The notes under the pieces are model-generated. The model worked only from the letters and a program-made list of their open reading frames with translations, did no database searches and had not been told where the DNA came from. Position numbers and translations under genes: made by a program. Shown here piece by piece: positions 6,562-11,008 of a stretch of 11,008 bases of DNA; the first letter of the stretch is position 1, and each line of letters opens with the position of its first letter. This DNA comes from JADFNO01 sp965369945. GTDB taxonomy: Bacteria > Planctomycetota > Phycisphaerae > Phycisphaerales > SM1A02. The stretch spans positions 1 through 11,008 of the forward strand of contig CBDUST010000138.1 in NCBI GenBank assembly GCA_965369945.1. The letters run 5' to 3'.

Positions 6562-8229
6562 CTACCACTCCGGTCCGCCGGTGTAGCGGCCGTAGACATC
6601 GGCGAGTGCTTGGACCATCTCGCCGAGGGTGCACTTCGTGAGTGAACCATCGATCAACGAGGGCATGAGGTTTGCACCATCGCGCGCCGCTTTGCGAATC
6701 TCATCCAATGCGCGATTCGTGCCGTCCGCATCACGATCCTTCTTGAACGTGGCCAGACCTTCGCATTGCTGCGTTTCCACTGTGTGGGGAATCTGAAGGA
6801 TCGACACTTGTTGCTCATCGTTACCGTCTTCGTAAGCATTCACACCCACGATGATGCGATCGCCCGCTTCCATCTCCTGTCCGAATCGATAACTCGCCTC
6901 GGCAATCGATCGGCGGAAATACCCCTTGTGGATGCCCTCGACGACCCCGCCCATGTCGTCGATCTCCCCAATCATCGCGTTGGCGTCCTTTTCCATCTGA
7001 TCGGTGAGCGCTTCGACGTACCACGACCCGCCCAGTGGATCGACCGTGCGATGTACACCTGTTTCGTGCGCGAGAATCTGTTGCGTACGTAATGCGACGC
7101 GCACGGCTGTCTCCGTAGGCAAGCCCAACGTCTCGTCCATCGAATCGGTATGTAACGATTGGCACCCGCCCAACACGCCCGCCATCGCCTGATACGCCAC
7201 GCGCACCACATTATTGAGGGGCTGTTGTTCGGTAAGCGAGCAGCCGGCCGTCTGCACGTGTGTGCGCATCAGCCACGACCGTTCTTTCTTCGCCCCGTAC
7301 CGATCGCGCATCGCCGCCGCCCAGATACGCCGGGCCGCCCGTAACTTGCAAATCTCTTCAAAGAACTCGTTATGGCTATTGAAGAAGAAACTCAGCCGCG
7401 GCGCGAACGCATCGACATCCAGACCTCGCTCGATCGACGCCTCGACATATTCCATTCCGTCGCGGAGTGTGAACGCGAGTTCCTGCGTCGCTGTCGAGCC
7501 GGCCTCGCGAATGTGATAGCCGCTAATCGACACGCTGTTCCAGCGTGGGACGTGGTTGGTCTGAAACTCGATCGTATCAACAACGAGCTTCACCGAAGCC
7601 TCAGGCGGATAGATAAATTCGTTTTGGCTGTGGAATTCCTTAAGGATGTCGTTTTGTAACGTGCCGCCGAGCTTCGCCCAGTCGAAGCCGCGCTGCTTGG
7701 CCATGGCAAGGTACATCGCCCAAATGACTGCCGCAGGCCCGTTGATCGTCTGGCTGACGGTGACTTCTTCCAAGGGAATGTCCGCATAGAGCCGGTGCAT
7801 GTCGTCCACCGTGTCGATCGCCACGCCGCAGCGACCCACCTCACCGGCGGAAAGTGGATCGTCGCTGTCGCGGCCCATCAACGTAGGCAGATCGAACGCC
7901 GTGGAAAGCCCGGTGTTGGCCTGCGTGCCCTTGGCGTTTGCGAGCAAGTACTTGAATCGTTGATTGGTGTTGTCAGCCGAACCGAACCCGGCGAACTGGC
8001 GCATCGTCCACAGCCGACCCAGGTACATGTTCTTATGGATTCCGCGGGTGTAGGGGAACTGGCCCGGCTGGCCGATTCGCGCGTGCGGGCTGGCAGTGTT
8101 GTTGGGGTCGGTCGCGTGCGCCTGCTCCGGACCATACACCTGATCGACGGCATAACCGGAGATCGTCACGGTTTCCGGATCGATAGCCTTGGGATTGGCC
8201 GTACTCGTTGGCTTTTGTAACGTGCTCAT
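6562..8229 (-). CDS. Adenosylcobalamin-dependent acyl-CoA mutase, large subunit (isobutyryl-CoA mutase-like residues)
   Basis: A 555-residue TIM-barrel subunit of the methylmalonyl-CoA mutase family. It catalyses radical carbon-skeleton rearrangement of acyl-CoAs in the cytoplasm and needs a separate B12-binding subunit, because no DxHxxG cobalamin domain follows. Clear blocks are FPYTRGIHKNMY (58-69), GRLWTMRQFAGFG (71-83), AFDLPTLMGRDSDDP (111-125), GTLQNDILKEF (189-199), SISGYHIREAGSTATQE (234-250), GGCQSLHTD and DPLGGSWYVE. Two substrate-pocket positions differ from methylmalonyl-CoA mutase: Phe79 where it has Tyr89, and Gln202 where it has Arg207. That pair is known from isobutyryl-CoA mutases. 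The ATG at 8229 has TGAGG at 8236-8240 as ribosome-binding site; an in-frame extension to 8292 looks non-coding. The last 20 codons are repeated at 5750-5809. No small subunit or chaperone gene is in the window. Confidence 0.93.
   Translation of the reverse strand: MSTLQKPTSTANPKAIDPETVTISGYAVDQVYGPEQAHATDPNNTASPHARIGQPGQFPYTRGIHKNMYLGRLWTMRQFAGFGSADNTNQRFKYLLANAKGTQANTGLSTAFDLPTLMGRDSDDPLSAGEVGRCGVAIDTVDDMHRLYADIPLEEVTVSQTINGPAAVIWAMYLAMAKQRGFDWAKLGGTLQNDILKEFHSQNEFIYPPEASVKLVVDTIEFQTNHVPRWNSVSISGYHIREAGSTATQELAFTLRDGMEYVEASIERGLDVDAFAPRLSFFFNSHNEFFEEICKLRAARRIWAAAMRDRYGAKKERSWLMRTHVQTAGCSLTEQQPLNNVVRVAYQAMAGVLGGCQSLHTDSMDETLGLPTETAVRVALRTQQILAHETGVHRTVDPLGGSWYVEALTDQMEKDANAMIGEIDDMGGVVEGIHKGYFRRSIAEASYRFGQEMEAGDRIIVGVNAYEDGNDEQQVSILQIPHTVETQQCEGLATFKKDRDADGTNRALDEIRKAARDGANLMPSLIDGSLTKCTLGEMVQALADVYGRYTGGPEW
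6565..6624. repeat. Direct repeat 2, copy inside the intact mutase gene (60 bp)
   Basis: Covers the last 20 sense codons of the mutase. Matches 5750-5809 with 4 mismatches. The similarity ends at the last sense codon; the stop codons differ (TAG here, TGA in the fossil). The two copies bracket the HepT/MntA pair. Confidence 0.92.
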
Positions 8230-8251
8230 AGCGATCCTCAGGTGTCCAGAG

Positions 8252-8263
8252 ATCCGATCGGAT
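8252..8263. promoter_or_regulatory. Perfect 12-bp palindrome upstream of the mutase
   Basis: ATCCGATCGGAT is perfectly self-complementary and lies 23-34 nt upstream of the mutase start codon, just upstream of its ribosome-binding site. The position fits a repressor operator. No regulator gene is in the window, and GATC-rich DNA makes short palindromes fairly likely by chance. Confidence 0.35.
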
Positions 8264-8305
8264 GGCGCCTCAGACGAAACGCTCACGATCATCCTAGCGT
8301 GACCC

Positions 8306-8320
8306 AGCGACCCGGTCGCT
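8306..8320. promoter_or_regulatory. 15-bp palindrome (7-1-7) upstream of the mutase
   Basis: AGCGACC-C-GGTCGCT is a perfect inverted repeat with a one-base centre, 77-91 nt upstream of the mutase start, in the 188-bp gap between the mutase and the terminator of the lipoprotein gene. It is a candidate operator; no -35/-10 elements could be assigned. Confidence 0.35.
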
Positions 8321-8350
8321 CAGTCAGTTGGCTGATCGATCGTCGCAAAC

Positions 8351-8387
8351 GAAACGAAAACCGCCTCACTAGTGTCGTGTGAGGCGG
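8351..8387 (-). terminator. Intrinsic terminator of the lipoprotein gene
   Basis: On the minus strand, CCGCCTCAC (8387-8379) pairs perfectly with GTGAGGCGG (8369-8361) around a 9-nt loop. It is followed by TTTTCGTTTC (8360-8351). It starts 30 nt after the lipoprotein stop codon, and so separates that gene from the mutase downstream. Confidence 0.8.
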
Positions 8388-8417
8388 GGAGGAAACGTGT
8401 AGAGGTACGGCAGGCCG

Positions 8418-8921
8418 TTAGTCGTCGTACATGGTGGCTTTGACGTCCTCATCGGGCAGTGGTCCGCCTTCAGCCGTCCACCAATCCGGAAGGTTCGCCG
8501 TTTGATCGGCGCGGAGCTCGTGGTTGTACGGTGCAGGTCGCAGCTCATTGCCTTCACGGAAACTCACGTCGATGCGCAGGACGTTGGCTGGAGGAACCGT
8601 CAGCGAGCTGCGAAGCTTGCCCATCCTCGTGCCGATGTCGAAGATCTGGTATTTCAGCAGGTCGGGGCGATGGACCGGGTCGTCGCCCTCGCCCTCGTCA
8701 AGGTCGATCGTGAGCTGTTTGCCCGGTGGAATGTCCATGGCAAACAGCGCCTCGCCGGTGCGGACATCGATCAAGGTGACGGTGGTCGGCCTCGACTCAG
8801 TGGAGTAATACGTTTGCGACCCGCCGGTGTGGTTGAACCACCCACCATGCGGCATATGGCACCCAGTCGACGCAAGCATTGTCACGACGCCAAGGCTCAG
8901 AATTCCGGCTAACTTCAACAT
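8418..8921 (-). CDS. Hypothetical lipoprotein
   Basis: A 167-residue exported protein of unknown function. The N-terminus MLKLAGILSLGVVTMLASTGC is a lipoprotein signal peptide with the probable lipidated Cys at 21 (STGC lipobox). The mature part has a Gly/His-rich start, then strand-like segments (TTVTLIDVRTGEALFAMDIPPGKQLTIDL, NVLRIDVSF), with an acidic stretch DEGEGDD and an acidic C-terminus. It resembles short lipoproteins I associate with planctomycetes, but I cannot name a family. The ATG at 8921 is chosen over an upstream in-frame codon at 9008 because it gives an immediate signal peptide and has AGGAG 7 nt upstream. It is divergent from ispF and has its own terminator. Confidence 0.85.
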   Translation of the reverse strand: MLKLAGILSLGVVTMLASTGCHMPHGGWFNHTGGSQTYYSTESRPTTVTLIDVRTGEALFAMDIPPGKQLTIDLDEGEGDDPVHRPDLLKYQIFDIGTRMGKLRSSLTVPPANVLRIDVSFREGNELRPAPYNHELRADQTANLPDWWTAEGGPLPDEDVKATMYDD

Positions 8922-8922
8922 C

Positions 8923-8938
8923 TGATCGCTCCTGATCA
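8923..8938 (-). promoter_or_regulatory. Ribosome-binding site in a small hairpin loop
   Basis: The AGGAG of the lipoprotein gene (8929-8933) sits in the 6-nt loop of a perfect 5-bp inverted repeat, TGATC/GATCA (8923-8927 and 8934-8938). The AGGAG decides the start at 8921. The stem is short and could be chance. Confidence 0.4.
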
Positions 8939-9041
8939 CAGCCACAAGAAGAGGTACTCCACCCGACGGCGGACGGTTCACGATATCCGTGTCCCCGGGG
9001 TACGCCAATCGCGCCGGATCAGATATCGGTCAGGTAGGGCC

Positions 9042-9087
9042 TGTGGTCCGTCGAAATCCGCCAAGCCGATCATATTCTCGGACCACA
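9042..9087. promoter_or_regulatory. 9-bp inverted repeat in the lipoprotein/ispF divergent region
   Basis: TGTGGTCCG (9042-9050) and CGGACCACA (9079-9087) are perfect inverted arms with a 28-nt spacer. They lie 44-89 nt upstream of the ispF start, in the 209-bp divergent intergenic region. The element may be a leader stem-loop or a paired operator; neither is proven. Confidence 0.4.
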
Positions 9088-9130
9088 CCCATGCGGGGCC
9101 GCTGGGCGAGTCCTGCGGTACAGTGTGGCG

Positions 9131-9658
9131 ATGGCTGACCGCTGCAAGCTTCCATGCCGCATTGGGCACGGTTACGACCTCCATCGGCTCGAGGCGATCG
9201 CTCCGGCTGGGGCGGGTCGGCCGATGATCCTGGCGGGTGTGAAGCTCGATCACACTACAGGGCCGGTCGGTCACTCCGACGGCGATGCGGTGTACCACGC
9301 CGTCACTGACGCGATCCTCGGAGCGCTGGGTGAGCCTGACATCGGCCAACTGTTTCCCGATACCGACCCGGCCAACGAGGCGATGGATTCACGCGTCTTC
9401 GTCGAAGCGGTGGCGCAGAAAATGCGCGAGGCTGGCTACGCTTTGGGTAATCTCGATATCACCATCGTCTGCGAGCACCCGAAGGTCGCCCCGCACAAAG
9501 CCCAAATGATCGCCAACATCGCTCGATTGCTCAGCTGCGATCCATCTCAGGTGAATCTCAAAGGCAAGACACACGAGCAGGTCGACGCCGTCGGCGAAGG
9601 CCGGGCAATCGAGGTTCACGCAGTAGTTCTGCTGATGACGACCGATCAACCCGTTTAG
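9131..9658 (+). CDS. ispF: 2-C-methyl-D-erythritol 2,4-cyclodiphosphate synthase
   Basis: Fifth enzyme of the non-mevalonate (MEP) isoprenoid pathway. It converts CDP-methylerythritol 2-phosphate to the 2,4-cyclodiphosphate with release of CMP, as a cytoplasmic homotrimer. The 175-residue product shows the metal site GHGYDLH (12-18; Asp16 and His18) and His56 in GHSDGDAVYHAVTDAILGALG (47-67), followed by DIGQLFPDTDP. The C-terminal block KGKTHEQVDAVGEGRAIEVHAVVLL is as expected. The length is slightly above the usual 155-165 because of a longer N-terminus and a loop after HRLE. The ATG at 9131 is preferred; a GTG two codons earlier (9125) is also possible, and neither has a good Shine-Dalgarno. 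It begins the plus-strand run. Confidence 0.95.
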   Translation: MADRCKLPCRIGHGYDLHRLEAIAPAGAGRPMILAGVKLDHTTGPVGHSDGDAVYHAVTDAILGALGEPDIGQLFPDTDPANEAMDSRVFVEAVAQKMREAGYALGNLDITIVCEHPKVAPHKAQMIANIARLLSCDPSQVNLKGKTHEQVDAVGEGRAIEVHAVVLLMTTDQPV

Positions 9659-9659
9659 C

Positions 9660-9678
9660 CGGTGGGCTTGACCCACCG
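9660..9678 (+). terminator. Hairpin directly after ispF
   Basis: CGGTGGG (9660-9666) and CCCACCG (9672-9678) form a perfect 7-bp stem with a 5-nt loop, starting 2 nt after the ispF stop. No T-run follows, so it may be a weak terminator, an attenuator, or an RNA-stabilising stem between ispF and the next gene. Confidence 0.35.
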
Positions 9679-9732
9679 TGGGCGGATGCCGTGGTCTTAC
9701 GCTCCACACCCCCTCCTCGCTACGATGTTCCC

Positions 9733-10260
9733 ATGTTCGACACCTCCCTTTGGCAAAACGCTTCCGCCTTCGCCGCCCGGGCCCATCGGCATCAGGTGCG
9801 AAGAGATGGCCAAACGCCGTACTTCAGCCACTGTGTTCGCGTCGCCATGACAGTCGCCGTGAAGTTCGGCTGCACTGATGACACAGTGCTTGCCGCAGCG
9901 TTATTGCACGATGTCATCGAGGATACGCAAGCTGACTATGACGACCTCCTTGAGCAATTTGGATCGGAAGTCGCCGAGATGGTTGCTGCGCTGAGCAAGG
10001 ACATGCGCTTGGTCGAATCCGAGCGCGAACCGGCCTACGACGCCCAGCTCGCTGAAGCATCCTGGCAGGTGCGGCTGATCAAGCTCGCCGATGTCTACGA
10101 CAACTTCACCGACGCTGAAACCGATGCAGACCGACGCAAGTTGGCCGATAAAGCTGAGCGGGCACTGCGATTGGCTGAGGGCGACCCTAAACTGACCAAG
10201 GCGTGTGAAATCGTGCGTGAGTTGATCGGCGCCGTTGAGCCCAGCCAACCTCGTGCTTGA
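9733..10260 (+). CDS. HD-domain phosphohydrolase, MESH1/SpoT-hydrolase-like
   Basis: A 175-residue single-domain HD protein. The order of motifs matches the hydrolase half of RelA/SpoT and stand-alone MESH1: ARAHRHQVRRDGQTPYFSH (15-33, His33), ALLHDVIEDT (56-65, His59-Asp60 and Glu63-Asp64), and LIKLADVYDN (115-124, Asp120, Asn124). Such enzymes remove the 3' pyrophosphate of (p)ppGpp, or in some cases act on NADPH; which one applies here is not shown. There is no synthetase or TGS domain. The ATG at 9733 was chosen because family similarity begins right after it; an in-frame ATG at 9691 adds 14 non-family residues. It sits 74 bp after ispF and 16 bp before a leader ORF, suggesting co-transcription. 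Confidence 0.88.
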   Translation: MFDTSLWQNASAFAARAHRHQVRRDGQTPYFSHCVRVAMTVAVKFGCTDDTVLAAALLHDVIEDTQADYDDLLEQFGSEVAEMVAALSKDMRLVESEREPAYDAQLAEASWQVRLIKLADVYDNFTDAETDADRRKLADKAERALRLAEGDPKLTKACEIVRELIGAVEPSQPRA

Positions 10261-10263
10261 TGC

Positions 10264-10270
10264 GAAGGAG
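10264..10270 (+). promoter_or_regulatory. Strong Shine-Dalgarno before the leader ORF
   Basis: GAAGGAG, 6 nt before the ATG at 10277. It is the best ribosome-binding site on the plus strand and points to the short leader ORF, not to the LolA-like gene. Confidence 0.6.
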
Positions 10271-10276
10271 CAATCG

Positions 10277-10342
10277 ATGGGGAAGATCGCCGACGAAACC
10301 GTGTCCTTAGAATGGCCTTACCCCTGGAGTGTTTGTAACTGA
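10277..10342 (+). CDS. Putative 21-residue leader peptide
   Basis: A 21-codon frame starting MGKIADETVS and ending with an aromatic, Pro-rich part (LEWPYPWSVCN). It has a good Shine-Dalgarno (10264-10270). Its TGA stop (10340-10342) shares its last base with the ATG (10342) of the LolA-like gene, a TGATG overlap typical of translational coupling. The LolA-like ATG itself has no well-spaced ribosome-binding site; the nearest GGAG is about 14 nt away. This could be a coupling leader, a regulatory peptide, or chance. Conservation is unknown. Confidence 0.5.
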   Translation: MGKIADETVSLEWPYPWSVCN

Positions 10343-11008
10343 TGTTGCTTAGCGCCAAGATTTTGCTCGTCCAACTCTTGCTCGTATCGCTGGGTGTTTG
10401 TCAGCAAGCGCCGAGCCTTGCCCAAGAGATCGAGCAAGAGCCGGACCCGGTCGAAGCGCTGCTTGACCGTTTGGAGCGCAGCGCCGAGGACCTTCGTGAT
10501 TTCCAAGCGAGTATTCGTTATGACATTTGGGACGCGGTGACGGAAGGACGGCAGATCCGTGGCGGCGAATTGATCTATCAGGTCGATCCAGCTGACAAAT
10601 CCAAACGCTTCGCGATCAACTTCAACTCGCTCGTCATCGACCAAACGCGTTGGGACGAATCAGTGCAGTACATCTTCGCCGACGGCTGGGTGGTGGAAGT
10701 TGATCATAAGAAAAAGCAGTTCATCAAGCGCCAAATCGTTGCGCCGGGCGAGGAATTCGATCCGCTGAAGCTCGGCGAGGGTCCGTTCCCACTACCGATC
10801 GGACAACCCAAGAACGAAGTGTTGGCTCGCTTTGATGTGAAGTTGCTCGATGCGCCCAGCGATCCGTTCCTTGCCAAGATGCTGACCGATCGGGACGTCG
10901 AGGGAATAGTGTTGTTTCCCAAGCCCAACACGTCCGAGGCTGAGAAGTTCCAGCGCGTCGAACTCTTCTACGATCGCACGACGATGCTCCCGGTCGGTAT
11001 TAATGCAG
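10342..11008 (+). CDS. LolA-like secreted protein (outer-membrane lipoprotein-sorting family), 3' end outside the window
   Basis: 222 complete codons from the ATG at 10342 to the window edge. Residues 1-28 form a Sec signal peptide (KILLVQLLLVSLGV, predicted cleavage near PSLAQ). The mature part has the LolA-like pattern: an early helix (VEALLDRLERSAEDLRDFQA), then strands with RFAINFNSLVIDQ, QYIFADGWVVEVDHKKKQFIKRQI and LGEGPFPLPIG. That last block recurs in planctomycete proteins annotated as outer-membrane lipoprotein carriers. The likely location is the periplasm; the actual ligand is unknown, and sequence similarity to true LolA is low. An in-frame TAA two codons upstream (10336-10338) fixes the start at or after 10342. 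It appears to be coupled to the leader ORF and follows the HD hydrolase gene. Confidence 0.82.
   Translation, partial: MLLSAKILLVQLLLVSLGVCQQAPSLAQEIEQEPDPVEALLDRLERSAEDLRDFQASIRYDIWDAVTEGRQIRGGELIYQVDPADKSKRFAINFNSLVIDQTRWDESVQYIFADGWVVEVDHKKKQFIKRQIVAPGEEFDPLKLGEGPFPLPIGQPKNEVLARFDVKLLDAPSDPFLAKMLTDRDVEGIVLFPKPNTSEAEKFQRVELFYDRTTMLPVGINA

Noticed and set aside
5631..6625. Transposon or integron explanation for the repeats
   Set aside because: No transposase, integrase, terminal inverted repeats or attC-like structures were seen, and the repeats are pieces of adjacent genes rather than element ends.
4491..6625. CRISPR-like or tandem repeat array
   Set aside because: There are only two copies of each repeat, they are unlike each other, and they are coding sequences with spacers of very different size.
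6522..6650. N-terminal extension of the nucleotidyltransferase into the mutase gene
   Set aside because: Low-complexity shadow of the mutase 3' end; family similarity begins just after the GTG at 6521.
8978..9349. 123-codon minus-strand frame across the divergent region and ispF
   Set aside because: Antisense to ispF, no ribosome-binding site or domain; the gap is better explained as promoter DNA.

Overview
The window looks like a chromosomal segment of a Planctomycetota bacterium, possibly of the Phycisphaerae type. This is inferred from gene content: a DUF1080 secreted protein, a LolA-like secreted protein of planctomycete type, a small planctomycete-like lipoprotein, an unusual HisRS motif 3, moderately high G+C and several weak or absent Shine-Dalgarno sites. 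No database search was possible, so the taxonomy is tentative. No rRNA, tRNA, CRISPR array, transposase or integrase was seen.

Layout. Positions 1-8229 hold a minus-strand series, read from high to low coordinates: an adenosylcobalamin-dependent acyl-CoA mutase large subunit (6562-8229), a carbon-nitrogen hydrolase (3759-4577), an AlkD-like HEAT-repeat protein (3029-3724), a zinc alcohol dehydrogenase (1964-2974), histidyl-tRNA synthetase (428-1816) and the start of a secreted DUF1080 protein (1-425). A separate minus-strand lipoprotein gene (8418-8921) ends in a good intrinsic terminator. Facing away from it is a plus-strand run of ispF (9131-9658), a MESH1/SpoT-like HD hydrolase (9733-10260), a 21-codon leader ORF (10277-10342) and a LolA-like secreted protein that runs off the window.

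The most striking part is 4491-6625. The mutase and hydrolase genes look as if they were once neighbours separated by about 29 bp. Two accessory cassettes now lie between them: a GIY-YIG nuclease gene on the plus strand, and a HepT/MntA toxin-antitoxin pair on the minus strand. Between the cassettes, at 5631-5809, sits a fossil of the old junction. It holds the last 20 codons of a mutase with its stop, a 29-nt spacer, and the first 29 codons of a hydrolase. Each fossil end is a direct repeat of the end of the intact gene beyond the neighbouring cassette (87 bp with 10 mismatches; 60 bp with 4 mismatches). The repeat edges coincide with the start codon and the last sense codon of those genes. 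The mismatches are mostly synonymous, which suggests the copies derive from diverged alleles rather than from recent duplication followed by drift. This is the best candidate here for an undescribed mode of defence-gene insertion.

Secondary points: the mutase carries Phe and Gln where methylmalonyl-CoA mutase has its specificity Tyr and Arg, as in isobutyryl-CoA mutases. The LolA-like gene begins inside the stop codon of a leader ORF that has a good ribosome-binding site. Several perfect inverted repeats lie upstream of the mutase, ispF and hisS genes.
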